Positions 42,495 through 52,216 of a stretch of DNA of 59,191 nt are shown in pieces. The position numbers and the translations under genes were made by a program. Under the pieces are notes generated by a model. The model was given only the letters and a program-made list of their open reading frames with translations, did no database searches and was not told the DNA's origin. The stretch is from an uncultured Pseudomonadota bacterium (lineage in GTDB: Bacteria > Pseudomonadota > Alphaproteobacteria > RF32 > CAG-239): positions 1 through 59,191 of the forward strand of contig CASFJS010000017.1 of assembly GCA_949295085.1 (NCBI GenBank), given 5' to 3'. How positions within the stretch are numbered: the first letter of the stretch is position 1; the number at the start of each line of letters is the position of its first letter.

Positions 42495-42527
42495 AAAATA
42501 TCCCGGAAAAAATTTCCGGGATATTTT
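42495..42527. terminator. Bidirectional terminator between cheR and the Cys-rich gene
   Basis: Fifteen-bp stem AAAATATCCCGGAAA/TTTCCGGGATATTTT (42495-42509/42513-42527) with a 3-nt loop. Confidence 0.92.
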
Positions 42528-42546
42528 GTGGACGATACAGGTCGGT

Positions 42547-44310
42547 TTATTTAAACCACCAGCCGTAGCAACCACTCCAACAGGTGTTGACATCGTGGTA
42601 GCCCGTGGCGCAACCATTCTTCTTGTAGCAGGTTATACCACTCGCCTCATCCTTTTCTTCGTCATATGTATAAGCAGCGCCGGGCTTTTCTGTTGAGTAG
42701 TCCCCTGTACAGCCGGTTGCTTTGTAACAGGCGAAACTTCCGTAGGTTGCACCTTTTCTTTCAAAGATGGAACCGTTCACCTCGCCATAACCGTCCGCGC
42801 AGCCGCTGACCTTAAAACACTTGAAGCCGCCGGATTCATCGCCGCTGACCTTAAAGTATGACGTACTCGGCTTTTCATCCACTTCATCGTAGCCCGTGGC
42901 GCAGCCGGTTGCCTTATAGCATTTGAAGCTTCCATAGGTGGCACCCTCTCTTGTAAAGATGGTCGCGCTGACATCGCTATAGTCCTTAGCGCAGGCGGTA
43001 ACCTTATAGCACTTGAAACCGCCGGATTCACCACCGGAAACCGCAAAGTAATCCGTACTCGGCATTTCTTCCACTTTATCGTAGCCCGTGGCGCAGCCGG
43101 TTGCCTTATAGCATTTGAAGTTTCCATTGGTGGCGCCATCTCTTGTAAAGATAGTGGCATTGACATCGCCATAGCCCGTCGCGCATTTGGTAACGTTGTA
43201 GCAACTCGTGTTTCCGAACGCAGCACCATCGGAGACAAAGTATGTCGCATTCGGTTCTTTTTGCGCCGTGTAGGGTTCTTTGCAGCCGCCCACTTTATAA
43301 CAGCTCGTACTCGTCGTTTCATCTTTACTCCCCTTAACATCGCTAAAGATATCCTCAGACGGCTTGCTGGCTTCTGTATAACCCGTGGCACAGCCGGTAA
43401 CTTTGTAGCAGGTTTTGCCGCCGGCCGTCTTTGTCTCCGACGTAAAGTATGTTGTACTCGGCTGAGCAGACGTATATTTGTTAGCCGTGTCACATCCGGT
43501 AACCTCGTAGCACGTTGTCTCCTTGCTTGTATGTGGTACGGACGTAAACGGAGGTTTATCCGGCGCCTTTTCCAGACAATTCGTCGCACAGCCGTTTATT
43601 TTATAACATGTCTTCGATCCATGCTTTTGTTTTGTCATATCAATACACGTTTTTGTGCTTTCCGCACAGGTATCGTCACTTGAACAACCGGTCGCACAAT
43701 AAATCTGCTTATAGCCTTTCAAGGTTACTTGATAATCATCGGTTATCTTTATACAATTATTCGTACTAGCAGCACCGATACTTTCCTGGCACAGAGGACT
43801 CAGGTCATAGCCAGTGACACAATCCGTCGGGAGCCAGTCATGCGGTTTTTTCGTTTTATATGTAACCATTTTGGCTTTTTCTTCCTTCGTACTTGCGTTG
43901 TAGGGGTCTCTGCAGGAGAATTTCGATTTCTCATAACAAACAACCCCGCCGCCATCGGAAACCGAGGCCTGGGGGTAATTAACCAACGCCGTATTTTTTG
44001 TAAATGAACTTCCGGCGACGTATCCTTTCGCACATTCACAGCTCTTATAGCGTGTGCTGGTGTCATCCGTACATCCATCGACCCCCACGTGAACGCCGCT
44101 GTTACAGGCGTATTTGTATTCCGGTGGCGCCGTACTTAAAAGGCCATAATCCACGCACGCCAAACTATCGGGTTGCCCCGTCAGATCATCCTCCGAGGAT
44201 TTAAGCGCCTCCTGATAATCCTCAATCGGGGTTACCTTGGCCCAGGCAAAGGACGGCAGCGTCATGCCGATAAGCAATAAAACTGCCGATTTCTTAAATA
44301 TCGCCGTCAT
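42547..44310 (-). CDS. Secreted cysteine-rich tandem-repeat protein
   Basis: About 587 residues from the ATG at 44310 (AAAGGA upstream; an ATG at 44340 lies further up). Signal peptide MTAIFKKSAVLLLIGMTLPS...AWA. From about residue 225 on there are about eleven units of the form C-Y-K-x-x-G-C-A-x-G-Y, 30-37 residues apart. The C-terminal units alternate two types: one of 34 residues (YDEVDEKPSTSYFKVSGDESGG-like) and one of 30 (SDVSATIFTREGATYGS-like), giving a 64-residue super-repeat present about two and a half times with near-identical DNA. Paired Cys suggest disulfides outside the cytoplasm. Adhesin or surface filament role is a guess. The promoter and 5' hairpin match those of the gene at 57815. 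Confidence 0.85.
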   Translation of the reverse strand: MTAIFKKSAVLLLIGMTLPSFAWAKVTPIEDYQEALKSSEDDLTGQPDSLACVDYGLLSTAPPEYKYACNSGVHVGVDGCTDDTSTRYKSCECAKGYVAGSSFTKNTALVNYPQASVSDGGGVVCYEKSKFSCRDPYNASTKEEKAKMVTYKTKKPHDWLPTDCVTGYDLSPLCQESIGAASTNNCIKITDDYQVTLKGYKQIYCATGCSSDDTCAESTKTCIDMTKQKHGSKTCYKINGCATNCLEKAPDKPPFTSVPHTSKETTCYEVTGCDTANKYTSAQPSTTYFTSETKTAGGKTCYKVTGCATGYTEASKPSEDIFSDVKGSKDETTSTSCYKVGGCKEPYTAQKEPNATYFVSDGAAFGNTSCYNVTKCATGYGDVNATIFTRDGATNGNFKCYKATGCATGYDKVEEMPSTDYFAVSGGESGGFKCYKVTACAKDYSDVSATIFTREGATYGSFKCYKATGCATGYDEVDEKPSTSYFKVSGDESGGFKCFKVSGCADGYGEVNGSIFERKGATYGSFACYKATGCTGDYSTEKPGAAYTYDEEKDEASGITCYKKNGCATGYHDVNTCWSGCYGWWFK

Positions 44311-44341
44311 GTCCGTATCCTTTCCTTTTTGATTACACATC

Positions 44342-44366
44342 GCAAATAAAGTTCTTTTATTGCCAC
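44342..44366 (-). promoter_or_regulatory. 5' leader hairpin of the Cys-rich repeat gene
   Basis: Right after the predicted transcription start, the sense strand reads GGCAATAAAAGAACTTTATTTGC and can fold GCAATAAA with TTTATTTGC (one bulge). A stronger version of the same hairpin stands at the same distance from the matching promoter at 58687-58720. Confidence 0.5.
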
Positions 44367-44377
44367 GTTTTTATTTA

Positions 44378-44406
44378 AGTATATCATTAATTGGTTAAAA
44401 AAGCAA
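44378..44406 (-). promoter_or_regulatory. Promoter of the Cys-rich repeat gene (shared motif)
   Basis: On the minus strand TTGCTT (44401-44406), 17-bp spacer and TATACT (44378-44383). The whole stretch from 44379 to 44413, including the spacer TTTTAACCAATTAATGA, is identical at all but one base to 58730-58764 in front of the gene at 57815. Confidence 0.75.
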
Positions 44407-44501
44407 TAATAAATCCGCCGTTCCGGATAGCGGCAGGATATTGTCACCCGAAGTTTTTATGAAATATTTTTCATTAAAGAAACGGTGTTTCCGCCTCGCA
44501 A

Positions 44502-47500
44502 CTACTTATCCGTTGCGCCGAAAGTGTCTTGCCATAATTCTTTGACCGAATTGGGGCTCAGGGCAGACAACGGATTGATATTAATCTCCGGATCATTTGC
44601 CGGGCCGCTTATCCGGTAATTTACCGCAAAAACAGTTCCGTCGCTGCCGCTTAATAAGGTGCCGACAAGCGGAATCCTGCCCAAAAAACTGTTAAGACCG
44701 TATGCCGGCGCCAGCATTCCCCTGAAATCAAGCTCGCCTCTTTCATTATCATACACGCCGCTGCCGGATATGCCGATAACATTGCCGAAAGCCTTTGCAT
44801 CGGACAAAACCAGACGCCCGTCCCGATAAGTGAACGGCGCATCAAAATGCGTAAAAGCTATGCCGTCGCCGGAAAGCATATCAACAATGCCGGTTAGGGA
44901 AGCCAGAGTCAGCAATTTGGCAAAAATGTTGGTCTTGACCAAATTGAAATCACGCGCTTTGATATGGCCGACAAAAGCCTTGTCCGCACCGCGCCTGGCG
45001 CTGATATTAATGCTGCCGCCGTCTACATGCTCATACAGGTGCAAAAATTTTAGGGCTGATCCGGCATCGTTGCTGTCGATATTTAACAAATACTCACCAT
45101 TCGGCCGCGAACCATAATCGAGTTTTAGCCGGGAGATGTTTTTTGATTTGCGGCGGCCGGATTGAAAGTTGCCGACAATGTGCATATCATGAATGCCCGT
45201 CTTGTTTAATATTTCGGCCGTTCCGGCAAAATTGCTGACGGCAACCCCGGCGTTGGTCCACAGTTTGTCAACCGCGATATTAATTTTGGTATCGGGGATG
45301 TTGTCCCACATATCCGCTTCCGGCGCCGAGGCTTGAGAAACGTTATCCGTCTGATCGTCGCGGGGGGCTTCCTCCTCCGTAAAAAAGGCCGATAAATCAT
45401 AAGAAGAACCGGATATAATGATATCAACGCTTTCGGACGGGTCATAATTAAACTTTATTCGGGCTTTGGCATTGGTCTTTGGCCCTTTGATATGGCTAAA
45501 GTCTATTATCGAGATACGGCTTGCGGTATCCAGAGCTATTTTGCCATTGACCTTAAATTCCGGCTTTGACAGGCTAAAAGCCGGAACCGACCTGACTTTG
45601 TCGCCTTTGATATCTATTGCCGCGGTAATTTCTCCGGCAACACCGGCTTCTTTTTTGAAGCCTAAAAAGCCGTAATCGATAATCGTGTTGCGCAAATTGC
45701 CGTGAACATCAACAACCGTCTTGTCATCGGCATAAACCGTAATAATCGCCTTGGCCGGTATTGAGCCCTTAACATAAGGGGCGTCAAGCGCCGCAATGTC
45801 AATTCCCAGCTTATCGCGCAACGCTTTATCAAAATTGAAGCTTACCCGATAACGGCGCAAAAAATCATCCGAAACAAAACTTTCTTCCCACAACAAACTC
45901 ATCGGCAGCCCGGCAATTGAGGCCACACCCGATAAATTCATCCGGCTGTTGTCCAAAAGCAGCCGGAGACTTTTGGCCTCAACGGTGTAATCTTTAATGA
46001 CGTTTTTAATGGCAACATTATGCAAAACGGCATCAACGTTAACCTTGACATCTTCCGGAGCCAGATCGTTGCGCAACTCAAACTCCAATTTTAAATCGGC
46101 AACGGCACTGCCTTTAACAGAATCCGGATCAAGCCCCATCTGGCTCGGATAATTTAACGGTTGGTGGTCAATCAGCCGCAGAACATCGCTGATGGAGCCG
46201 GCGGCATTAAGCTCCATCCTTAAAAAATTATCGTATTTGTCCAGATCATATAAATCGACATAACCGCGATTGAGCACGACATCGTCCGATTTGGCTTTGT
46301 CGAGGTCTATGCGGATATTGTGCTCGCTAAACGTTGCCCGGCCGTCAATATCGGTTACTTTGGGCATTTCGTTCAAATACAGAAGCGTGCCGCCGCGGAT
46401 ATCCGCCGTACCGGACAAGCCCTTGAATATGACGCCTTTGGCGGCTTTGTCATAGCCGAATTCAAAGGAAAAATCGCCGTTTTTAATAACGCCGTCAAAT
46501 AAACTTTCGCGGCACCAGCTCCAGGCATCTTCACCAAAATATCTGGGCCAGTATTCGGTTAAATCATTGGTGGGAAGCTCGTTAATTTTGGCCGAAAGGC
46601 GAATTTGCAAATCTTTAAGAGAACCGTGACGCAAATATTCCTGCAAGCCCTTAACATCCAGCCCTAAAGAGGCCTCCTGAGCCCCCAGATTCAACCGGGC
46701 ATCGGTTATCTTAATATCATCAAGATTGCCGCTTAACTCACCATTTAAAATCAGACCGGAAACATCATAATCATAGTTTTTGTCTGCCGAAAAATTTATT
46801 TTGCCTTTTTCACCGTTGAGTTCAAAGGCTATTTTATCCACTATCTTTTCACTGTTTTGCAAAATGTCATCCTTGTATTCGGCAATGTTTTGCAAATTAA
46901 ATGTCGTGGCAAGGCTGCCATGCAGCGGAATCCGAATATTGTAAAAATCTTTTGAAGCTTCGGCCGGCGTTAACAACCCAATTAAATTGGCCGGTATCAG
47001 ATCCGAAAAAGAAAAACGCAAATCAACCGCCGTGTCGGAATAATTGTATACGGCCGACAGCCCCAATGATGACGTGTTGCCGTCAAAAGGCATTAAGGCG
47101 TTTATTTCGGTACTTAAGCTGCCAAAACCACGATCAAAAGAATAATTAACATCGCTAAAACGCCACTTTTTGCCAAGGTCTACCTCCAGAAGTTCGACAT
47201 CGGCACGGGTGATGTTGATGGTGTTGATGTAGCTTTCGGGATAGGTGTTGTCCTCGGAGTTGAAGTGTTCCCAAAAATCGGCGGCGCGGTCAAAATAGTA
47301 CTCAAGCTTGCGGCGCCCTATTTCGGTGGTGTCTTTATCATCTTTGACCCCGTAACGGCTGAAAATAAATATTTGGGGCTCATCAATCTCAATCACACTC
47401 GGCGCGATGATACCGTGCAATAAAGCCCTGATACTGAAAGATAAGGCCACCCTCGGGGCATTGACGGTTATGCTGCCTTCTTTTTTGTAAACAACATTGC

Positions 47501-47741
47501 CGGCAATAATCCGGAGCGGCTGCACCGAACGAACCAGCTCCAGATTAACGCTGTCCAAGGTCACCTCATAATTGGTGTCTTCATGGTTAAGCGCCCGGAT
47601 GATGTATGGTTTTAAAAACGGCAGGCCGATAGACCCACGATACAGTTGCCAGATGAACAACAGCAACCCCACCAGCAAAACAACGCCGGTGAAATCCGCA
47701 ATTTTGCGCAAAGTATAGCTCCGATTACTTAATTTTTTCAT
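44502..47741 (-). CDS. YhdP/AsmA-like envelope protein (DUF3971)
   Basis: 1079 residues. A single N-terminal transmembrane segment (VVLLVGLLLFIWQLY, about 20-35) and then a very long periplasmic region of beta-rich repeats, with the AsmA-family start YIIRALNHEDTNYEVTLDSV, and the AsmA_2-like end LTGIVDMLSGDGIAFTHFDAP, GVYDNERGELDFRGMLAP and NSFLGRIPLVG (each quoted in part). This is the build of YhdP/TamB-type bridge proteins that move phospholipids between inner and outer membrane. The end of the alpha/beta hydrolase frame overlaps its start by 17 bp. Last gene of the amidase-PBP1A-prfB operon. Confidence 0.9.
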   Translation of the reverse strand: MKKLSNRSYTLRKIADFTGVVLLVGLLLFIWQLYRGSIGLPFLKPYIIRALNHEDTNYEVTLDSVNLELVRSVQPLRIIAGNVVYKKEGSITVNAPRVALSFSIRALLHGIIAPSVIEIDEPQIFIFSRYGVKDDKDTTEIGRRKLEYYFDRAADFWEHFNSEDNTYPESYINTINITRADVELLEVDLGKKWRFSDVNYSFDRGFGSLSTEINALMPFDGNTSSLGLSAVYNYSDTAVDLRFSFSDLIPANLIGLLTPAEASKDFYNIRIPLHGSLATTFNLQNIAEYKDDILQNSEKIVDKIAFELNGEKGKINFSADKNYDYDVSGLILNGELSGNLDDIKITDARLNLGAQEASLGLDVKGLQEYLRHGSLKDLQIRLSAKINELPTNDLTEYWPRYFGEDAWSWCRESLFDGVIKNGDFSFEFGYDKAAKGVIFKGLSGTADIRGGTLLYLNEMPKVTDIDGRATFSEHNIRIDLDKAKSDDVVLNRGYVDLYDLDKYDNFLRMELNAAGSISDVLRLIDHQPLNYPSQMGLDPDSVKGSAVADLKLEFELRNDLAPEDVKVNVDAVLHNVAIKNVIKDYTVEAKSLRLLLDNSRMNLSGVASIAGLPMSLLWEESFVSDDFLRRYRVSFNFDKALRDKLGIDIAALDAPYVKGSIPAKAIITVYADDKTVVDVHGNLRNTIIDYGFLGFKKEAGVAGEITAAIDIKGDKVRSVPAFSLSKPEFKVNGKIALDTASRISIIDFSHIKGPKTNAKARIKFNYDPSESVDIIISGSSYDLSAFFTEEEAPRDDQTDNVSQASAPEADMWDNIPDTKINIAVDKLWTNAGVAVSNFAGTAEILNKTGIHDMHIVGNFQSGRRKSKNISRLKLDYGSRPNGEYLLNIDSNDAGSALKFLHLYEHVDGGSINISARRGADKAFVGHIKARDFNLVKTNIFAKLLTLASLTGIVDMLSGDGIAFTHFDAPFTYRDGRLVLSDAKAFGNVIGISGSGVYDNERGELDFRGMLAPAYGLNSFLGRIPLVGTLLSGSDGTVFAVNYRISGPANDPEININPLSALSPNSVKELWQDTFGATDK

Positions 47742-48561
47742 TGTTTTGCAACCAGATTAAAATATCGCGGTCGTTGTTATGATCATACAAATCGGCATGG
47801 CCGGCATCGGGATAAATAATCAGCTCTTTCGGTTCGTTAGCCACGCGGAAAAGTTCTTTGGCCCGCTCAACCGGAACAGTCTTGTCCTTGGCTGCGGCCA
47901 TCATCAGCAGCGGGACGTTCAACCGCGCCAAATTCTCCGTGTTGTCATATTTATCCTTAACCAGCCAATCAAACGGAAACAGCGGCCAGATACGCTGTTT
48001 GACAACATTTAGAATACTGTCGAACGGAACTTCCAGAATAAGCGCGGCAACCGGCTGGTTTTTCTGCTCAAAAGCCGTATGGACGGCCGCGTAGCTGCCC
48101 ATTGACATTCCGTAAAGTATTAAATCCGCGTTGCGGTAGCCCAAAGAATGCAGATAATCAACCGCCGCCAGAGCATCCATGGCCAGGTTCTCTTGCCGCA
48201 AATCGCCCTCAATACCGCCAAAACCGCGATATTCGCCGATAAAGGCTCCGTAGCCGGCCTTAACCAAAGGCACCAGTTTGTGGTAGAAAGCCTCTATGTT
48301 ATAGGCATTGCCGTGAAAGTAGACAACCACTTGTTGTTTTGCTCCGGGCTTAACAAACCACCCGTATAGTTTTGTGCCGTCTGCGGCCGGGTATTCAACT
48401 TCTTGCGCCGGAAAACCGGAAGCGATGGCGGCCGCCGGATCAGAACGCTCGGACGCGGGGTGATAAAAAAACCATTGCGGACAAACATAGACCGCCAGAC
48501 AAAACAGTATGTACCCTAAAACGGCCGCGGATAAAATAATTTTTACGGACTTTTTAAGCAT
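47725..48561 (-). CDS. Membrane-anchored alpha/beta hydrolase (ABHD13/Bem46-like)
   Basis: 278 residues. N-terminal membrane anchor ([19 protein letters not shown]), oxyanion region [14 protein letters not shown], nucleophile elbow [11 protein letters not shown], acid in [13 protein letters not shown] and the catalytic His in [11 protein letters not shown] lipase- or thioesterase-like serine hydrolase at the inner membrane facing the periplasm; substrate unknown. Its start overlaps the prfB stop by 8 bp (ATGCTTAA). Confidence 0.9.
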   Translation of the reverse strand: MLKKSVKIILSAAVLGYILFCLAVYVCPQWFFYHPASERSDPAAAIASGFPAQEVEYPAADGTKLYGWFVKPGAKQQVVVYFHGNAYNIEAFYHKLVPLVKAGYGAFIGEYRGFGGIEGDLRQENLAMDALAAVDYLHSLGYRNADLILYGMSMGSYAAVHTAFEQKNQPVAALILEVPFDSILNVVKQRIWPLFPFDWLVKDKYDNTENLARLNVPLLMMAAAKDKTVPVERAKELFRVANEPKELIIYPDAGHADLYDHNNDRDILIWLQNNEKIK

Positions 48562-49664
48562 GCCCTTCTCCCAATTTGTCCGCCAGAGCCGCCGATAAAA
48601 ACAAATCTATGTCTCCGTCAAGCACCGCCCTGGTATCTGATGTTTCAACCTCCGTCCGCAGATCCTTGACCATTTTGTAGGGCTGCAAAACGTAAGAACG
48701 TATCTGATAGCCCCAACCGTTATCCCCCTGATTGTCCCGCTGCTCTACGGCCCTGGCCTCGCGTTTTTTTATTTCCATTTCATATAAACGCGCCCGCAGC
48801 ATTTTCCAAGCGGCGTCACGATTTTGGAATTGCGAACGCTGATTTTGGCATTGTACGACGATACCGGTCGGAATATGGGTGATACGAACGGCCGAATCCG
48901 TTTTGTTAATATGCTGGCCGCCGGCACCGGAGGCACGGTAGGTGTCAACCCGACAATCCGCCTCGTTAATATTGATTTCAATTGTATCATCAATGACCGG
49001 ATAAACACCGACGGAAGCAAAACTGGTGTGGCGTCGGGCATTGCTGTCAAAAGGTGAAATACGCACCAGCCGGTGAACGCCGGTTTCGGATTTTAACCAG
49101 CCGTAGGCATTGTGGCCGGAAATCTTGAGCGTTGCCGATTTGATGCCGGCAACTTCGCCCTCGGTTTCTTCAATGTATTCAACCTTGTAACCATGCGCCT
49201 CGGCCCAGCGTGAATACATCCGAAGCAACATCTCCGCCCAGTCCTGGGCTTCGGTGCCGCCCGATCCCGAGTGGACCTCCAAAAAGGCATCGTTGGCATC
49301 GGCTTCGCCGGATAACAAAGCCTCAAGCTCGGCATGCCTGACCTTGTTTTGCAAATCGGCCAGTTGCGCCGCTATTTCATCAAGTCCGGATTGATCATTT
49401 TCGGCTTCGGACAATTCGGCCAGCTCAGCCAGATCCTCGGCATTTTGGCTCATCTGCCGAAAACCGGTTAAAGACGCTTCCAAAATATTCTTTTCGCTCA
49501 TCAGCTTTTGCGCCTTTTGCGGGTGATCCCACAAAGATGCGTCAGCCTTCAGACTCTCAAGTTCCGATAAACGCAAAACGGCATTGTCGTAGTCAAAGAG
49601 ACCTCCTCAGCAATGTTAAGGATTGCCTGATTGACTGGTTTAACTCATAGATATCGGCTCGCAT
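48554..49664 (-). CDS. prfB: Peptide chain release factor 2, with programmed +1 frameshift
   Basis: Full-length product about 369 residues: 23 codons from the ATG at 49664 (AGGAGG upstream), a +1 shift at CTT-TGA-C, then the main frame to 48554. The frameshift site is described separately. RF2 motifs: codon-recognition SPF ([12 protein letters not shown]), and the catalytic GGQ in [19 protein letters not shown] (quoted in part). RF2 terminates translation at UGA and UAA, and the in-frame UGA lets it sense its own level. The frame without the shift would begin only at 49576, missing the first 30 residues. In an operon after mrcA. Confidence 0.96.
49592..49607 (-). promoter_or_regulatory. prfB autoregulatory frameshift site
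   Basis: On the minus strand AGGAGG-TCT-CTT-TGA-C: the SD-like AGGAGG (49602-49607) is three bases before the slippery CTT (49596-49598), and the in-frame stop TGA (49593-49595) is followed by C. This is the classic RF2 signal. When RF2 is scarce the ribosome slips +1 onto TTT and continues. Confidence 0.97.
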
Positions 49665-49677
49665 AATTTTTTGCCTC

Positions 49678-52149
49678 CTAGTATTCGCCTCCGAACTGAA
49701 TTTCGTCATCACTGTTATCTTCGTATGTAATCACCGGTGTTTCCGGGGTTTCTTCCGGAGTTTCGGCAGCCGGATCATCGCCGATAACCTTTTGCATTGT
49801 CCGGCGTTGCGCCGCTTCCGGCTTTAGGGCTTCCCATATCACGCTGTTGTCTGCCGGAGTGGCCGGTTTTCCGGTTTCGTGATTAATGCGCACAAGTTTA
49901 ATACCACCCGGAATACGGAACGGAACGTCGGGCTGACCGTCAAGAGCCTCCCTCATAAAATCATGGAATATCGGCAAAGCCGCCGCCGCGCCGGTTTCGT
50001 AACGCCCAAGGGTGCGCGGCTCGTCAAAGCCGACATAAACCGCGGCCACCAAATCCGGCGAAAATCCGACAAACCAGGCATCCTTGGTATCATTACTGGT
50101 TCCGGTTTTGCCGGCAAGGTGTTTGCCGACGGCGCGCAACCGTCCGCCGGTACCGTGTTGAACGACGCCCTCCAAAATGCTGACCATCTGATAAGCGCTC
50201 AACGGATCTATAATTTGTTCGCGATTGTCCGGTAATTGCGGTGTTGTCTGTTCCTCCCATCTGGCGACGGAACACCCCTCGCAATCACGCGTGTCGTGAC
50301 GATAAATCGTCCGCCCCTCCCGATCCTGAATACGCTCAATCAGGTACGGCGAAACCTTTTTACCGCCGTTGACTATGATACCGTAGGCCGATGCCATGTT
50401 AATCAGCTTGGTTTCACTGGCGCCCAAAGACATTGACAACAACGGCGGCAAATTATCATTAACGCCCATCTTTTTGGCATATTCGGCAATCTTGTCCATG
50501 CCGACATCCTGAGCCAAACGAACCGTCATAAGATTGCGCGATTTTTCAATACCCTGACGCAAAGTCATCAGGCCGTAAAACTTTTTGGAATAGTTAGCCG
50601 GTTTCCATAACGGCTGTCCGGCTCCCTGATCCAGAACAAACGGCGCATCCAAAATTAAATCCGTCGGTTCATAACCATTTTCAAGCGCAGCCAGATAAAC
50701 TATCGGCTTAAATGCCGAACCGGTCTGGCGTTTGGCTTGTGTTGCGCGATTGTATTGTGATTTTTGGAAAGAGTAGCCTCCGACCATAGCCAAAATTTTG
50801 CCGGTATGCGGGTCTAAGGCTACCAGAGCACCTTCAACGTTTGGCAATTGGCGCAGATAATAACTGCCGGCCGCCATTTTATGCTTTTCAACATCTTGCT
50901 TGGCAATTTTTTCGACCAATACGACATCGCCTTTTTTTAAGACATCGGATACTTTTTGCGGCTGACCGCCGACAGATTGATTCCGCAAATTTTTACGCGC
51001 CCAGGCCAAAACGTTTAACGGGATTTCGCCTTTTTCGCCGGATTGCAACTCGATTTCGGCTTTGGTATCAGACACGTCTTTGACAATGGCTAAAAGCCAA
51101 ATATCCTTAGCCCCGTCCGGCTTTTTAATGTTTTTGAAAGCCTCTTGCCAGCCATCTTCCAAAGGAATATTCTGCAGAGCTCCGCGCCAGCCGTGACGGC
51201 GATCGTAATCTTCCAGCCCTTTGTCAAAAGCTTTGGTTGCTATTTCCTGCAGGCGTGGATTTAGGGTGGTCCGGATCAATAAGCCGCCCTCATAAAGAGC
51301 ATCCTCACCATATTCTTTCTTAACCAGTCTGCGGACATCTTCGCTGAAGTACTGGGCATCTTTAACCAATTCATTTTGAGCCGATATGACGTTGAGCGGT
51401 TTGGCTTTGGCGGCGGCCGCCTCGTCTTCGCCGACATAGCCGTCCTCGCACATCCGGTCAATCACCCAGTTGCGGCGGGCAACGGCGGCATCGTATTTGG
51501 TTTTTGGATTATAGTTGTTCGGCCCTTTGGGCAGAGCTGCCAGATAAGCAGCCTCCTCAAGAGTAAGCTCATCAAGCGCTTTGTTAAAATAGTTCATGGC
51601 CGCCGCGGCAACGCCGTAGGAACGGTTACCCAAATAAATTTCATTTAAGTAAAGTTCCAGAATGTGCTCTTTGCTGAAAGACTGTTCAATTTTGATTGCC
51701 AGCAACGCCTCTTTGATTTTGCGTTTATATGACAGCTCCGAAGACAATAAGAAGTTTTTGGCTACCTGTTGTGTAATGGTCGACGCGCCGGTCGGACGAC
51801 GGCCACTGCCAAGGTTTTTGATATTGACCAAAACAGCCCGCATAATGCCGACCGGATCAATACCGAAATGATGGTAAAAAGTTTTGTCCTCGGCCGAAAT
51901 AAAGGCTTGTTTGACCCGTTCCGGAATCTTGTCTTCGGGAACGAACAGTCTTTTTTCGAAAGCATATTCCATCATCACCTGACCGTCGCCGGCGTACAGG
52001 CGAGTTGTTACGGCAGGAGTGTATTCTGCCAGCTGACGGTATTCCGGCAATTCCTGCGATATTTGCCAAACCGAGGTTATAACCAGTATAAAGGCTATCA
52101 CCGCAAAAAAGAAACAGGTGCTGATAAATGACGAAACAGTCTTAAGCAT
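49678..52149 (-). CDS. mrcA: Penicillin-binding protein 1A (bifunctional transglycosylase/transpeptidase)
   Basis: 823 residues. One N-terminal membrane anchor (FFFAVIAFILVITSVW), then the GT51 transglycosylase with AFISAEDKTFYHHFGID and STITQQVAKNFLLSSE (catalytic Glu in EDKTF), an OB/linker region, and the transpeptidase with SAFKPIVYLAAL (SxxK, residue about 480), SRNLMTVRL (SxN) and AGKTGTSNDTKDAWFVGF (KTG). It polymerises and cross-links peptidoglycan. The C-terminus is acidic. It lies between the amidase and prfB in one minus-strand transcript. Confidence 0.97.
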   Translation of the reverse strand: MLKTVSSFISTCFFFAVIAFILVITSVWQISQELPEYRQLAEYTPAVTTRLYAGDGQVMMEYAFEKRLFVPEDKIPERVKQAFISAEDKTFYHHFGIDPVGIMRAVLVNIKNLGSGRRPTGASTITQQVAKNFLLSSELSYKRKIKEALLAIKIEQSFSKEHILELYLNEIYLGNRSYGVAAAAMNYFNKALDELTLEEAAYLAALPKGPNNYNPKTKYDAAVARRNWVIDRMCEDGYVGEDEAAAAKAKPLNVISAQNELVKDAQYFSEDVRRLVKKEYGEDALYEGGLLIRTTLNPRLQEIATKAFDKGLEDYDRRHGWRGALQNIPLEDGWQEAFKNIKKPDGAKDIWLLAIVKDVSDTKAEIELQSGEKGEIPLNVLAWARKNLRNQSVGGQPQKVSDVLKKGDVVLVEKIAKQDVEKHKMAAGSYYLRQLPNVEGALVALDPHTGKILAMVGGYSFQKSQYNRATQAKRQTGSAFKPIVYLAALENGYEPTDLILDAPFVLDQGAGQPLWKPANYSKKFYGLMTLRQGIEKSRNLMTVRLAQDVGMDKIAEYAKKMGVNDNLPPLLSMSLGASETKLINMASAYGIIVNGGKKVSPYLIERIQDREGRTIYRHDTRDCEGCSVARWEEQTTPQLPDNREQIIDPLSAYQMVSILEGVVQHGTGGRLRAVGKHLAGKTGTSNDTKDAWFVGFSPDLVAAVYVGFDEPRTLGRYETGAAAALPIFHDFMREALDGQPDVPFRIPGGIKLVRINHETGKPATPADNSVIWEALKPEAAQRRTMQKVIGDDPAAETPEETPETPVITYEDNSDDEIQFGGEY

Positions 52150-52216
52150 TATGACTCCGGCCGCAAAAATTTCGGTTTGATAATCTTTTAGTCAAAAAAT
52201 CATTCTATGTCAAATA

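Noticed and set aside
42777-43589. Arg/Ala/Pro-rich minus-strand frame within the Cys-rich gene
   Set aside because: An alternative frame of the tandem repeats; no signal peptide or SD, while the Cys-rich frame has both.
42547-43600. Possible CRISPR-like array because of regularly spaced repeats
   Set aside because: The period corresponds to coding repeats of 30-37 codons in one open frame; no unique spacers.
48554-49664. prfB as a pseudogene because of an in-frame TGA
   Set aside because: The stop is the conserved programmed frameshift site with its SD-like element; it is normal for RF2.
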